From: CAWFNW01 sp963817405
GTDB lineage: Bacteria > Actinomycetota > Coriobacteriia > Anaerosomatales > Anaerosomataceae
NCBI GenBank assembly: GCA_963817405.1
Contig: CAWFNW010000001.1
Location: 310,001 to 374,000 of the forward strand
Direction of reading: 5' to 3'
Length of the DNA stretch: 64,000 nt
The position numbers and the translations under genes are program-made. Below the pieces are notes generated by a model, which searched no databases, was not told the DNA's origin, and saw nothing but the letters and a program-made list of their open reading frames with translations. Shown here one piece after another: positions 40,479-49,700 of the stretch (its first letter is position 1; each line of letters opens with the position of its first letter).

Positions 40479-42951
40479 AGCCCGCCCTCCTCGTCTCCTC
40501 GGCCACCTCGATGGGGAGAGCGACCGTCGTGAATCGCTCCGCCACCCACGGCATTGTCGCACACGCACGCGTGTCCGAATCGTGTCGAGACACCCGGACG
40601 CGCACGCGCGTTGGCGAGAGCGTCAACGTCACGTCCCCGTCGCGATCGGTCCTGAGCACGCGCGCCCCCGCGGCCTCTACCATGCTCACGACCGCTGCCG
40701 ACGGATGCCCGAAGCTGTTGCCTGCGCCGACGCTGATGACAGCGATCTCGGGGTCCCACGCTGCCGCGCCCTCAGGGGTGAGGCCGTTCGTACTGCCGTG
40801 GTGCGGGAGTTTCAGGACCTCGACATCGTCCAGACTCCCCGCCTCGGCCATCCCACGTTGCGCTGCCTCCTCGCCATCTCCGGTAAGGGCCACCTGCACG
40901 CTTCCGACGCGTACCTCCAGCACGACGCTGGAATCGTTCGTTCCCATCTCTTCAGACTCCCCCGCCGCCTCCTTGAGCGGCCATAGCACACGCACCGCAG
41001 CGGTGCCGATGGCGAGGGTGTCGGGCGCAGCAAGCGATACGCGGCGCACGCGCCCCCGGGGCGTGAGTCGTGGCAGCAGGCGCGCAACGCTGGGATACCC
41101 TTTGGCATCTGCGGCAGAGGTACCGACCCAACCGACGCGGACGACGCCTACCAGTCCCGCGAGACCCCCGACGTGATCATCGTGGTCGTGCGTCAACACG
41201 ACGCCGTCGAGCGCTCGCACGCCCTGCCGGGCAAGCGCTCTCCTGATGCTGGTTGCGTCCGCGCCGGTGTCGACCAGTACGGCATCTGAGCCCTGCCTGA
41301 CGAGGATCGCGTCCCCTTGTCCGACGTCCATCACGACGACCTCGCACGCCGCCGGACCGCGCGGCCCGATGGCGACGAAGCTGCAGAACACCACGACAGC
41401 GCCCAGCAGCAACCGGGGACCGCCGCGGCCTCGAGGGCACGGCCAGCGCACCCAGACGAAGACCGCTGCCGAGACCATGACGACCGTGAATCCGATGCTC
41501 AGGGATCCGACGCTGACTGCCGCTCCGGGAAGCGCGGCAAGGACCGCCGCAATGTCGATCACTCGGGCGAGCATCCATCCCGCAAGGTAGGTCAAGAGCG
41601 CGCCGAGCCATGGAAGAGCGCTTCCGGCTGCTGCGCCGGCGAGTCCCACGCACAAAGCGACCTCGGCGGGTGGCACGATCGCGATGTTTGCGATCGGCGC
41701 CGCGAGCGAGACCATGCCGAAGGTACCGGCAACCAGCGGCAACGTGGTTGCCTGAGCGACGAGCGTTGCGCCCAGCAGCTCCGCGACCTTTGCGGCCCGA
41801 GCCGGCAGCGCGGCGGTCGTCCACGTCACGCCCAGTCCGCCGTAGAGCAGCAGTCCGCCGACAGCAAGCACGGAGAGCGCGAACCCAACGTCGAAGACCG
41901 ACCACGGCGATACGATGACGATGCCGACGATGGAAGCGCCGAGCCCCGAAAGGCCGTCCCGGCGCAACCCTCCCAGTTCGCTCGCCGCTCCCGCGCCGAG
42001 CATGACGCACGAGCGCACCGCGGCAAGCGACATGCCACTCAGGATCGTGAAGCCCGTCGCCACCACAAGGACGCCGGCAAGCACGAGCGTTCGCGGCAGC
42101 CGGGTCCGGGCGCCGAGGAAGAGCACCAGCGCGCACACCACCGCGAGGTGCGACCCCGAGACTGCCACGACGTGCGAGAGACCCAACACGCGGAAGTCCT
42201 CGTCAGCCGCCGACCCCGTGAGATCACGCCGGTCGCCCAGGACGATGCCCCGTAAGAGTGCACCAGCTTCTCCGGAAACGCGTTTCAGGCGCTCAACCGC
42301 ACCCGCCCGCCACCGAAAGAGCCCGCTGAGAGCATCACCACGCCACGCGATGTCCTCCACTCGGTACGCGTTCGCCGTCCCGTGCAGCCCACCGCGTGCC
42401 GACGAGCGTGCCATCTCATCGGTCTCCAGCGGGCGCAGGACGGCGGAGACCGTCACGTACTGACCGAGTTCCGCCACGGCCGCGTCTTCCGGTACGGCAA
42501 CGCGCAGGCGCATGCCCTCAAGCGGTCCCTCAGTCACGGCGACGCGCAGTGATGCCCCGAAGCGCCCCTCACGCGGGTCGGCAAGTACCCGGCCGATGAG
42601 ATCCTGCGCACCAGCGTCCGCCACGTCGTTCGCCATCCGCAACCACGTGGCTCCGTGCATCGCCGAGAGCGACACCCCGAGCGCGACTGCCATGCCGAGC
42701 AGCACCGCGGTCGAAGCCACCGGTGTCCACGCCTGGCGGCGCAGGCGGCTCGCAACACCTCCGGCTACGAACGCCAGCGCGGCAACCAACGTCGCCCACA
42801 GCGCGCCTGCCGCCCCGTGAGTGTCCGTGCCGGACCATGAGGCCCAAGCCCAGCGCTCGGCGAACTGCGATCCAGCCCACAGCGCTGCAGCGAACCAGCA
42901 GATCGGGGGAACCGGCGGCCTCCTCGGACCGCCAATCAGGCCGCGCTCCAC
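40357..42951 (-). CDS. comEC: competence membrane channel ComEC/Rec2
   Basis: Inner-membrane channel that moves single-stranded DNA into the cytoplasm in natural transformation. 864 residues: N-terminal helices and an OB-like DUF4131 region, the ComEC competence domain with LGLSHVVAVSGSHLAVVCAL and LRRDGLSGLGASIVGIVIVS, and a C-terminal metallo-beta-lactamase-like domain with LVDTGADATSIRRAL, VLTHDHDDHVGG and LKLPHHGSTNGL. The histidine/aspartate nuclease residues look intact. GTG start six bases after the comEA stop. The last 40 residues are arginine/proline-rich and are read out of the first codons of holA. Confidence 0.94.
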   Translation of the reverse strand: MERGLIGGPRRPPVPPICWFAAALWAGSQFAERWAWASWSGTDTHGAAGALWATLVAALAFVAGGVASRLRRQAWTPVASTAVLLGMAVALGVSLSAMHGATWLRMANDVADAGAQDLIGRVLADPREGRFGASLRVAVTEGPLEGMRLRVAVPEDAAVAELGQYVTVSAVLRPLETDEMARSSARGGLHGTANAYRVEDIAWRGDALSGLFRWRAGAVERLKRVSGEAGALLRGIVLGDRRDLTGSAADEDFRVLGLSHVVAVSGSHLAVVCALVLFLGARTRLPRTLVLAGVLVVATGFTILSGMSLAAVRSCVMLGAGAASELGGLRRDGLSGLGASIVGIVIVSPWSVFDVGFALSVLAVGGLLLYGGLGVTWTTAALPARAAKVAELLGATLVAQATTLPLVAGTFGMVSLAAPIANIAIVPPAEVALCVGLAGAAAGSALPWLGALLTYLAGWMLARVIDIAAVLAALPGAAVSVGSLSIGFTVVMVSAAVFVWVRWPCPRGRGGPRLLLGAVVVFCSFVAIGPRGPAACEVVVMDVGQGDAILVRQGSDAVLVDTGADATSIRRALARQGVRALDGVVLTHDHDDHVGGLAGLVGVVRVGWVGTSAADAKGYPSVARLLPRLTPRGRVRRVSLAAPDTLAIGTAAVRVLWPLKEAAGESEEMGTNDSSVVLEVRVGSVQVALTGDGEEAAQRGMAEAGSLDDVEVLKLPHHGSTNGLTPEGAAAWDPEIAVISVGAGNSFGHPSAAVVSMVEAAGARVLRTDRDGDVTLTLSPTRVRVRVSRHDSDTRACATMPWVAERFTTVALPIEVAEETRRAGCGRNANCGAQAGLPHPREGGPAPRARPPPAARDGARSRRR

Positions 42952-42957
42952 GGCCGC

Positions 42958-43662
42958 TCACCCCACGCTGACGTAGTCTTTGAGCGATTCGAACTTCTTC
43001 TCGCCGATGCCCGACACGCGCATCAGGTCCTCGACACGCTTGAAGGGACCGTTGGCCGTGCGGTCATCGACGATCTTCTGGGCAGTCGAGGGCCCCACGC
43101 CGGGGAGGGTATCCAGTTCGCTCACCGAAGCCGTGTTGATGTTGAGCTTGCTGCCGGCAGCCCCCGATTGCACCGGAGCGCCGGGGACCGGCGACCCGTT
43201 AGCCGCAGCGGCCGCCCCCGCGGCCACCTCCTCCGCCGTGGGGATCCGGACCTGCTCTCCGTCGACAAGGATGCGCGCGAGGTTCACCGCCTCCAGCATC
43301 GCGTCACCGACGCAGCCACCCGCAGCCGCAAGCGCGTCCCGAACACGGCTGCCCTCGGTAAGCGCGTACACACCGGGGCGATGCACGGCCCCGACGACGT
43401 GCACCGTGACCGAAGCGGCGGTCACGGTGGTTTCCGCGCCGGGTGGTCCGGCTGCCGGCTCCTCCGCTACCACCTCGGCCGCCGCCTCGGTGACGTCCAG
43501 AGCCGTTCCCCCGGCCGAGCCGGCGGGCCAGAATCGCCACGCCGCCAAGGCGACAACGAGCACGCACGCCACGCAGAGGGCAAGAATCGCCCGGTCGCTC
43601 AGTCCCGCAAGGCCCGCGCGTGCGAGCAGATCGCGGACACGCTGCATCGTCTCCGGACGCAC
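42958..43662 (-). CDS. comEA: competence DNA receptor ComEA
   Basis: Membrane-anchored DNA-binding protein that hands double-stranded DNA to ComEC. 234 residues: a basic N-terminus, one membrane helix (about 25-43, ILALCVACVLVVALAAW), an Ala/Glu-rich linker, a SLBB domain (VTVHVVGAVHRPGVYALTEG, residues 82-101 and onward) and a C-terminal helix-hairpin-helix domain (LNINTASVSELDTLPGVGPS). Start GTG 43660-43662 is six bases after GGAGGGAG, which lies in the 3' arm of a perfect hairpin. An ATG five codons on (43645-43647) has only a poorly spaced GGAG. It forms an operon with comEC. Confidence 0.94.
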   Translation of the reverse strand: MRPETMQRVRDLLARAGLAGLSDRAILALCVACVLVVALAAWRFWPAGSAGGTALDVTEAAAEVVAEEPAAGPPGAETTVTAASVTVHVVGAVHRPGVYALTEGSRVRDALAAAGGCVGDAMLEAVNLARILVDGEQVRIPTAEEVAAGAAAAANGSPVPGAPVQSGAAGSKLNINTASVSELDTLPGVGPSTAQKIVDDRTANGPFKRVEDLMRVSGIGEKKFESLKDYVSVG

Positions 43663-43700
43663 AGGACGCTCCCTCCTCGCCGGGACGGAGGGAGCGTCCT
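43663..43700 (-). promoter_or_regulatory. 14-bp hairpin burying the comEA ribosome binding site
   Basis: AGGACGCTCCCTCC (43700-43687) pairs perfectly with GGAGGGAGCGTCCT (43676-43663) around a 10-base loop. The 3' arm contains the Shine-Dalgarno sequence and ends at the base before the GTG start. No U-tract follows, so it is not a standard terminator. Confidence 0.75.
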
Positions 43701-43710
43701 TACCACTCGC

Positions 43711-43765
43711 ATGCTAGCCGGCGACCGTGACCCGGCTCCGAACCACACCTGAACGAACCCTGAAC
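43711..43765 (-). promoter_or_regulatory. comEA promoter region with three 11-nt direct repeats (Pho-box-like)
   Basis: Three contiguous 11-nt units on the minus strand: GTTCAGGGTTC (43765-43755), GTTCAGGTGTG (43754-43744), GTTCGGAGCCG (43743-43733). A TAGCAT -10 hexamer (43716-43711) follows 16 bases later, so the last unit covers the -35 position, which has no consensus of its own. The 11-nt period and GTTCA core resemble actinobacterial PhoP/RegX3 boxes (inference). Confidence 0.5.
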
Positions 43766-43785
43766 CAGAACTGGCGTGCGCTGGC

Positions 43786-46314
43786 TCAGCCCGCGACTAC
43801 GCTGACCAGCTTTCCGGGCACCACGACCACCTTCCGTACCGTCTTGCCCTCGAGGTGCTCGACGACCTTGGGCAGCGCCAGCGCCGCTTCGCGAACCGTC
43901 GCCTCATCAGCGCCCGCCGTGATCGTGAGCTTGGCGCGCACCTTGCCGTTCACCTGGACGGCATATTCGACCTCGTCAGCTGCGGCGATCTCGGGATCCC
44001 ATTCGGGCCACGACGCGCGGTGAACCGACGAGCCATGCCCCAGCCTCTCGCGCCACAGCTCCTCGGCCATGTGCGGCACGTACGGTGCCAGCAATAGCAC
44101 GATCGTCTCGGCAACGTCGCGCTCCAGCAGACCGTCCCGCGCGGCCTCGGGCGCGCGTCGGTAGTCGTTGGCTGCGTTCAGAAGTTCCATCACTGCGGAG
44201 AGCGCCGTGTTGAACTGGAAACGCTCGATGTCGGACTCAACCTTACCGACGACCCGGTGGCGCTCGCGCTCGAGCGAGACAGCGGCGGCACCACCAACAC
44301 GGTCGGTCAGTTTGGTCGGCTCCGCAGCGACCGCGCTCACATAGCGCCAAACGCGCCCGAGGAAGCGGTTCATCCCCTCCAAACCCTCTTGGCTCCACTC
44401 CAGATCCTTGTCCGGCGGCGCCATGAAGAGAATGTAGGCGCGCAAGGCGTCCGCCCCGAAGTGCTCGATCATCGCTTCGGGCGCGACGACGTTGCCCCTG
44501 GACTTCGACATCGTCTCGCCGTCCTTCTTCACCATGCCCTGCGTGAGCAGGTTGGTGAACGGCTCCGCAAAGCCGACCAGCCCCATGTCGCGGAACACCT
44601 TCGTGAAGAAGCGCGAGTACAGCAGGTGGAGGATCGCATGCTCGATGCCGCCGATGTACTGGTCCACCGGCATCCAGTAGTCGGCATTATCTCTGTTCCA
44701 GATCGCCGAGTCGTTCCGCGCGTCGCAGTAGCGCAGGTAGTACCACGACGAGCAGGTGAAGGTGTCCATCGTGTCGGTCTCACGACGAGCAGGCCCACCG
44801 CACTTCGGACACTCAGTCGTGTAGAACTCCGGGTGGTCGGCAAGCGTCTCTCCCTTGGTGATGTCCACGTCCTCGGGGAGACAGACCGGAAGCTCAACCT
44901 CAGGTACAGGTACAAGCCCGCACGTTGGGCAGTGAACCGCCGGGATCGGATTCCCCCAGTAGCGCTGGCGGCTGATCAGCCAGTCGCGGAGGCGGAAGTT
45001 GATGGTGGCGCCGCCCTGGCCTCGCTCGGCAAGCCACGCGGTGACGGCCTGCATCCCCTCGGAGCCCTTGCCCCCGCGCATGCCGGTGAACTCCCCCGAC
45101 TGCACCATCACGCCATCGCCGTCGAATGCGACGTCCCATATGACATCGTCCTGCACCCGCTCCCGCACGTCGCCAAGCGTCGCCAGCAGCGGATCGTCGT
45201 CCCGGAGCACCACCGGCGGAATCGGAAGCTCGTACTTGCGCGCGAACTCGAAGTCCCGCTGATCGCCGCTCGGTACAGCCATGACGGCGCCGGTGCCGTA
45301 CTCCATGAGCACGTAGTTGCTGACCCAGACCGGCACCTTCTCCCCGTTCACCGGGTTCACGACATACCGGCCCGTGAACGCGCCCAGCTTCTCGACCTCG
45401 CCTGCGGTGCGCTCCACAGCGGTCTCGCGAGCCGTGGCCGCCACGACGGCCTGCACGGCCGCCTCGTACACGGTACCTGCCGTGAGTTCGGCCACAAGTG
45501 GGTGCTCGGGCGCGAGCAGGAAGAACGAGCAGCCGAAGAGCGTGTCCGGCCGCGTCGTGAAGACCGTGATCGCGCGCTCGGTCGGCTCGCCCGCGGCGTC
45601 GCACAGCGTGAACGCGACCTCGGCCCCTTCGGAGCGCCCGATCCAGTTGGCCTGCATCGTCTTGACTCGCTCGGGCCAGCCCGGAAGCGCGTCGAGATCG
45701 TCCAGGAGCTCCTGCGCGTAGTCGGTGATCTTGAAGAACCACTGCTCGAGCTCGCGCTTCTCGACGACACTCCCGCAGCGCCAGCACACGCCGTCGCCGA
45801 TGACCTGCTCGTTGGCGAGCACCGTCTTGCACGACGGGCACCAGTTCACCGGCGAGGACTTCCGCTCGACCAAGCCGCGCTCCCAGAACTTCAGGAAGAT
45901 CCACTGGCCCCAGCGGTAGTAGTCCACGTCCGAGGTGACGACGGCGCGGTCCCAATCGTAGCTGAAGCCCATCCGCCGGAAGCTCGCCTTCTGCTTCTCG
46001 ATGTTGGCGTACGTCCAGGTGGAGGGGTGCGTCGCGCTCTTGATCGCTGCGTTTTCGGCGGGCAGCCCGAAGGCGTCCCAGCCGATCGGGTGCAGCACGT
46101 TCATGCCACGCATCGTCGAGTAGCGCGCCACCACATCACCGATCGAGTAGTTGCGCACATGGCCCATGTGGATGTCTCCCGAGGGGTACGGGAACATCTC
46201 GAGCACGTACTTCTTGGGCTTCCCTGCGTCCTCAGTGACCGAGTTAAGGCCCTCGGCGTCCCAGACGGCTTGCCACTTCTCTTCGATGGCGTGCGGTTCG
46301 TAGCGACGCGTCAC
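43786..46314 (-). CDS. leuS: leucyl-tRNA synthetase
   Basis: Class I synthetase charging tRNA-Leu with editing. HIGH region: LEMFPYPSGDIHMGHVRNYS; editing domain with VFTTRPDTLFG and GTGAVMAVPSGDQRDFEFA; zinc-knuckle-like CPTCG and CPKCGG segments; KMSKS region in VKKDGETMSKSRGN; C-terminal anticodon-binding helices and a ubiquitin-like end (VEYAVQVNGKVRAK). 842 residues. GTG start behind GGAGGTCGTCC. It lies between comEA and the cytochrome and is not part of the ancestral block order. No T-box is seen upstream. Confidence 0.97.
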   Translation of the reverse strand: MTRRYEPHAIEEKWQAVWDAEGLNSVTEDAGKPKKYVLEMFPYPSGDIHMGHVRNYSIGDVVARYSTMRGMNVLHPIGWDAFGLPAENAAIKSATHPSTWTYANIEKQKASFRRMGFSYDWDRAVVTSDVDYYRWGQWIFLKFWERGLVERKSSPVNWCPSCKTVLANEQVIGDGVCWRCGSVVEKRELEQWFFKITDYAQELLDDLDALPGWPERVKTMQANWIGRSEGAEVAFTLCDAAGEPTERAITVFTTRPDTLFGCSFFLLAPEHPLVAELTAGTVYEAAVQAVVAATARETAVERTAGEVEKLGAFTGRYVVNPVNGEKVPVWVSNYVLMEYGTGAVMAVPSGDQRDFEFARKYELPIPPVVLRDDDPLLATLGDVRERVQDDVIWDVAFDGDGVMVQSGEFTGMRGGKGSEGMQAVTAWLAERGQGGATINFRLRDWLISRQRYWGNPIPAVHCPTCGLVPVPEVELPVCLPEDVDITKGETLADHPEFYTTECPKCGGPARRETDTMDTFTCSSWYYLRYCDARNDSAIWNRDNADYWMPVDQYIGGIEHAILHLLYSRFFTKVFRDMGLVGFAEPFTNLLTQGMVKKDGETMSKSRGNVVAPEAMIEHFGADALRAYILFMAPPDKDLEWSQEGLEGMNRFLGRVWRYVSAVAAEPTKLTDRVGGAAAVSLERERHRVVGKVESDIERFQFNTALSAVMELLNAANDYRRAPEAARDGLLERDVAETIVLLLAPYVPHMAEELWRERLGHGSSVHRASWPEWDPEIAAADEVEYAVQVNGKVRAKLTITAGADEATVREAALALPKVVEHLEGKTVRKVVVVPGKLVSVVAG

Positions 46315-46429
46315 GGACGACCTCCGGGTAGGCTCGGCAGACTACAGGGCTACAGGATAGCCGAGGATGGCGGGAGGGGCGACCCAGGAACCGGCGCAGC
46401 CGGACTGAGGCGGAACGTTCGATGCCGGG

Positions 46430-49400
46430 CTAGAACGTGCGCGGGTAGTCCACGTTGTCCATCGCGTGGCAGGCGCCGGTGTAGTCGTCGCAGCTCGTCT
46501 GCCGATTGAGCTCATGGGTCCAGCTTGCCGCGTGTCCGTGGCATCTCGAGCAGTCACTCGACTCATCGGGCAGGAGACTGGTGATGTCGCCATGCCGGTC
46601 GGGGCCTCCCAAGTGGCAGGCAGTCGCGCAGTCCTCATGCATGTATCGAACGTTGCCTGCGTGACACGCGGAGCAGAGCGCCGTGTAGCTCCCGTCCTTG
46701 ATGGGGGGAACCGCCTGGCCGTTGACCTTGGCCGAAATGTGATAGAGCGAGTCGCTACCGTGGGAGTCATGGCACACGGTGCAGGCAAGCGCGCCGGTGC
46801 TTCGCGCATACGGCGGCTTCAGCCCGGTGATCCCGAATCCCGTGCCGGCGCCCGCCCCGTGCCTGTCCCCCAACCTGCTCGTCCACGAAGGCTTGATAGT
46901 GGTAACGCCCACCGGAAACACCACACCCTCCGGCGGCAGTCCATCATGGCAGCTCAGGCACATCGTCGTGGTATCGCTCGCACTGACGGTCCGACTAACC
47001 CCGGTGTCAGTCGCCATGGGCCCTGACTTCACAAGCGTCCACGCATGGGCAATGGCGTCCCACACCTGAACCGAGGTCGGGTATCCGGGTGTCGGCTCGC
47101 CGTGACCCATCCAGGCGAATGAGATCTTTCGGACCTCACCGAGAGCGACGTTCGAAAGATCGAAGCGCACGACCTGCCAGTTGAACTCGCCATCTTGCTT
47201 TGCGAGACTCGTCTGCCACCACGCGGTGTCGACATCGCGGGCCTGCAGAAGCGTCGCAGCGTCGACAGCACTCGCCGAGCCCGGGGCTGACGGGGTTGGC
47301 CGGCTCTCCGCCGATGAGGCACTCTCCCAGCCTTCGGTCGCGCTCAGGTAGGCGCGGGTTCCGTCGTCGTTCTGGATGGAGAGGACAATCCGATTGGTAT
47401 CGACCGAGTAGAGGCCCGGCGTGTAGCACTCGACGGGCTCGTGCGTTGTCAGCCACACCGCGTCACCGGGCGTCGTAAGCGCGGGGGCTTCAGCGGTGAT
47501 CTCCAGCGAAGACGTCGGTACCATCAGGTCCTCAGCCACGCCGAACAAGGCGGGCGAGATCCCCTCTTGCGAAGCACCGGGCGCAGGGCTCACTGGTGCG
47601 TAGACGTCATCATCGGTGAAACGCACATTCCCCAAGGCATCGACGCTCTTGATCCGGTAGTGATACGTCTGGCCGGCCACGAGCCCCGCCATGCTTTCAG
47701 AGTGGGACGTAACGAGCGCATCGCTTCCCGCAGAGCTCCCGTAAGAGTCGGTGGTTCCCCACTCGACCCAAGAGGTCGCCTTCTCATCCGTCGTCCATGT
47801 GAGGAGCGGAACCAGGGCCCTGTCTCCGACGGAGTCCCGTTCAACGCCGGAGATCACCGGTGCGATTCCGTCGTGCTGCGCACCAATAAGTACGTAAGCA
47901 TTGCCATCTTCATCTACGGCTGCATCCAGCCCCATCGTCGCGCTGACCGAGATGTCATCCGGATCAGCGTACGAGGATGTCGCGTTGTCGGCGTGCGGGT
48001 TGTGGCAGCTCGAGCACGCGATCTTCGCGCCGGTTGCGGCCTGTGCCTCCGGCATCAGATCGTGGCTCATGCGCGGGTCGTTCCCCGCGAGCTTCGAGGC
48101 GATGTCAGTGGTGTCGCCGGTGCCGGCCGCGTCTACACCGTGACAGCCCGTTCCGCCGTCGCCTGTGCAGAGCCGACCCTCGCTGGCCACCACTTGGCCG
48201 CTTGTGATGGTACCTTCAACGCTGCCCCCGTGCATGGAGTGGCACACGGTGCAGGAGCCTCGTGATTCCGAACCCACGTAGCCGAGCGACAGCCCGATGT
48301 AGTCAGTGGCGAGCGTGGGGGCGGATACGCTGTCAGACGAGTACGCCGCCTCAACAAGCACCCAGACGTCTTGCGACAGCAGGACCGACTGCGGATTCCG
48401 AATCGAAACCTCGGCGAACGGTCCGTCAGATTCCGAGTAGCCACGCAGGAACCCCCACGAGCCCAAGCCAGGGTTCCAGACCGACAGCACCACGCCATTG
48501 GCGGCCAAACCGGCCCACTGGACCCGCATGGTTCTCAGGTTGCCGGCGGGAACGTCGACGCGGAACCGATAGAGCTGGTAGTCGTGCTCGCCCGGAACTG
48601 TCTGGATCTCGGTCTCGAGCAGCGTGCCGTCGATGAGTACAACCTTGGACGCCTCGTCCGACGTGACCGCAGAGCCAGGAAGTGATGGTGTCGGGGCTGT
48701 ACCAGCGCGTTCCCACACCCCGAAACCGGCGCTGTCATACCCAAGTGTCCGGAAGGCGTTGGTCGACGTCAGACCAGCGTGAGACGACTCACCGTAGACC
48801 GCCTGCCCCCTGAACGAGTACCGCTCCGGGTAAGTCAGACCCGCCGCGGCATGGCAGTCGAGGCACAACCCGTCCCCGGACGCGCCGACCGTGCCAGCAT
48901 GGGGATCATGACACTTCCCGCATGCGCTCCCGCCCTCGCCCGCCAAGGCGACAGGCGTGTCCACGGACACCGTCACGTGCTTCGTCAGCCCCGAGATGAT
49001 TCCCGCCGCGGCGTCGGCATGGCAGGCCTCGCACAGATCGGCCTGCGACGCTACGTCGTAGCTGGTTGCACCAACGGGAATCTTGGATCGTATGAGCCCC
49101 TCGTTCGTCGACGCATGCGGCTCGTGACATCCCAGACACGAAATGCGCGCGGGGCTGTCGGGGGCGACGATGCCGGCGTGGCCTTCGCTGATTACGGCAA
49201 CCACATCCGAGTGGCACGCACCGCAGACGTCCACCCCGGATGTTGCTTCGTTGGATACGCGGATCGAACTCGGGTTATTCTCAGCCGGGCCCTGGTGCGG
49301 CGTGTGACAGTCGCTGCACTGCACGCCTGCCTGCGTCGTCGACGTCGCTGGGTGCGAGCTCTTCACGCCCGGCGCCGTGATTTCTCCCTGCACGTCCGTG

Positions 49401-49666
49401 GCGCTTCCGGCGGCGTGGCAGCTGAAGCACAACTCCTGCGGCGTCTGATAGTGCGTCAGGGACGGCCCCTCCGCGTGGTGGGGGACGTGACATGAAGAAC
49501 ATGCGGCAGTCTCGGCCGATGAGGCAGTGTGGGGATTGGGGGGATCCGCCGCAAGCGCAAGGCCTGGCGGAATCAGGATGGCGAGAGTCAAAGCCCCGGT
49601 GACGAAGTATGCTCGAAACGCCGACCAGCGGCGATTCGCACTCTGACGCGCCGAGCGACGCCTCAC
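46430..49666 (-). CDS. exported multihaem c-type cytochrome (14 CXXCH plus 3 variant haem motifs) with FN3 domain
   Basis: A 1078-residue secreted electron-transfer protein. A signal peptide (residues 1-39, cleavage after ALA) is followed by paired haem motifs. Eight CXXCH lie within the first approximately 280 residues (CSSCH 56-60, CFSCH, CSDCH, CGACH, CLGCH, CEACH, CGKCH, CLDCH). After a beta-sandwich come CTVCH and CSSCH, then a fibronectin III-like domain (TSWVEWGTTDSYG ... YHYRIKSVDALGNVRFTDDD), a second beta domain, and CLSCH, CTVCH, CSACH and CSRCH. Three extra Cys...CH sites have wider spacing (CX7CH, CX3CH, CX6CH). There is no C-terminal membrane helix. It probably acts in extracellular or cell-surface electron transfer; partners are not in the window. 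A Crp/Fnr-like site lies upstream. Confidence 0.93.
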   Translation of the reverse strand: MRRRSARQSANRRWSAFRAYFVTGALTLAILIPPGLALAADPPNPHTASSAETAACSSCHVPHHAEGPSLTHYQTPQELCFSCHAAGSATDVQGEITAPGVKSSHPATSTTQAGVQCSDCHTPHQGPAENNPSSIRVSNEATSGVDVCGACHSDVVAVISEGHAGIVAPDSPARISCLGCHEPHASTNEGLIRSKIPVGATSYDVASQADLCEACHADAAAGIISGLTKHVTVSVDTPVALAGEGGSACGKCHDPHAGTVGASGDGLCLDCHAAAGLTYPERYSFRGQAVYGESSHAGLTSTNAFRTLGYDSAGFGVWERAGTAPTPSLPGSAVTSDEASKVVLIDGTLLETEIQTVPGEHDYQLYRFRVDVPAGNLRTMRVQWAGLAANGVVLSVWNPGLGSWGFLRGYSESDGPFAEVSIRNPQSVLLSQDVWVLVEAAYSSDSVSAPTLATDYIGLSLGYVGSESRGSCTVCHSMHGGSVEGTITSGQVVASEGRLCTGDGGTGCHGVDAAGTGDTTDIASKLAGNDPRMSHDLMPEAQAATGAKIACSSCHNPHADNATSSYADPDDISVSATMGLDAAVDEDGNAYVLIGAQHDGIAPVISGVERDSVGDRALVPLLTWTTDEKATSWVEWGTTDSYGSSAGSDALVTSHSESMAGLVAGQTYHYRIKSVDALGNVRFTDDDVYAPVSPAPGASQEGISPALFGVAEDLMVPTSSLEITAEAPALTTPGDAVWLTTHEPVECYTPGLYSVDTNRIVLSIQNDDGTRAYLSATEGWESASSAESRPTPSAPGSASAVDAATLLQARDVDTAWWQTSLAKQDGEFNWQVVRFDLSNVALGEVRKISFAWMGHGEPTPGYPTSVQVWDAIAHAWTLVKSGPMATDTGVSRTVSASDTTTMCLSCHDGLPPEGVVFPVGVTTIKPSWTSRLGDRHGAGAGTGFGITGLKPPYARSTGALACTVCHDSHGSDSLYHISAKVNGQAVPPIKDGSYTALCSACHAGNVRYMHEDCATACHLGGPDRHGDITSLLPDESSDCSRCHGHAASWTHELNRQTSCDDYTGACHAMDNVDYPRTF

Positions 49667-49700
49667 TAGTTGGCCCTTCGCTGGGGTAAGGTACTCAGCG

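Noticed and set aside
42265..42285. Palindrome GAAACGCGTTTC inside comEC, considered as an operator.
   Set aside because: It is within the coding region far from any start, and a 12-base palindrome is expected by chance in 64 kb.
46315..46429. T-box leader for leuS.
   Set aside because: No antiterminator core or specifier stem is seen in the 115-base gap; nothing beyond a ribosome site could be supported.
44257..46509. Very long plus-strand open frame (750 codons) opposite leuS.
   Set aside because: It is the antisense shadow of leuS in GC-rich DNA: Arg/His/Leu-rich, no motifs, no ribosome site, and leuS is unambiguous.
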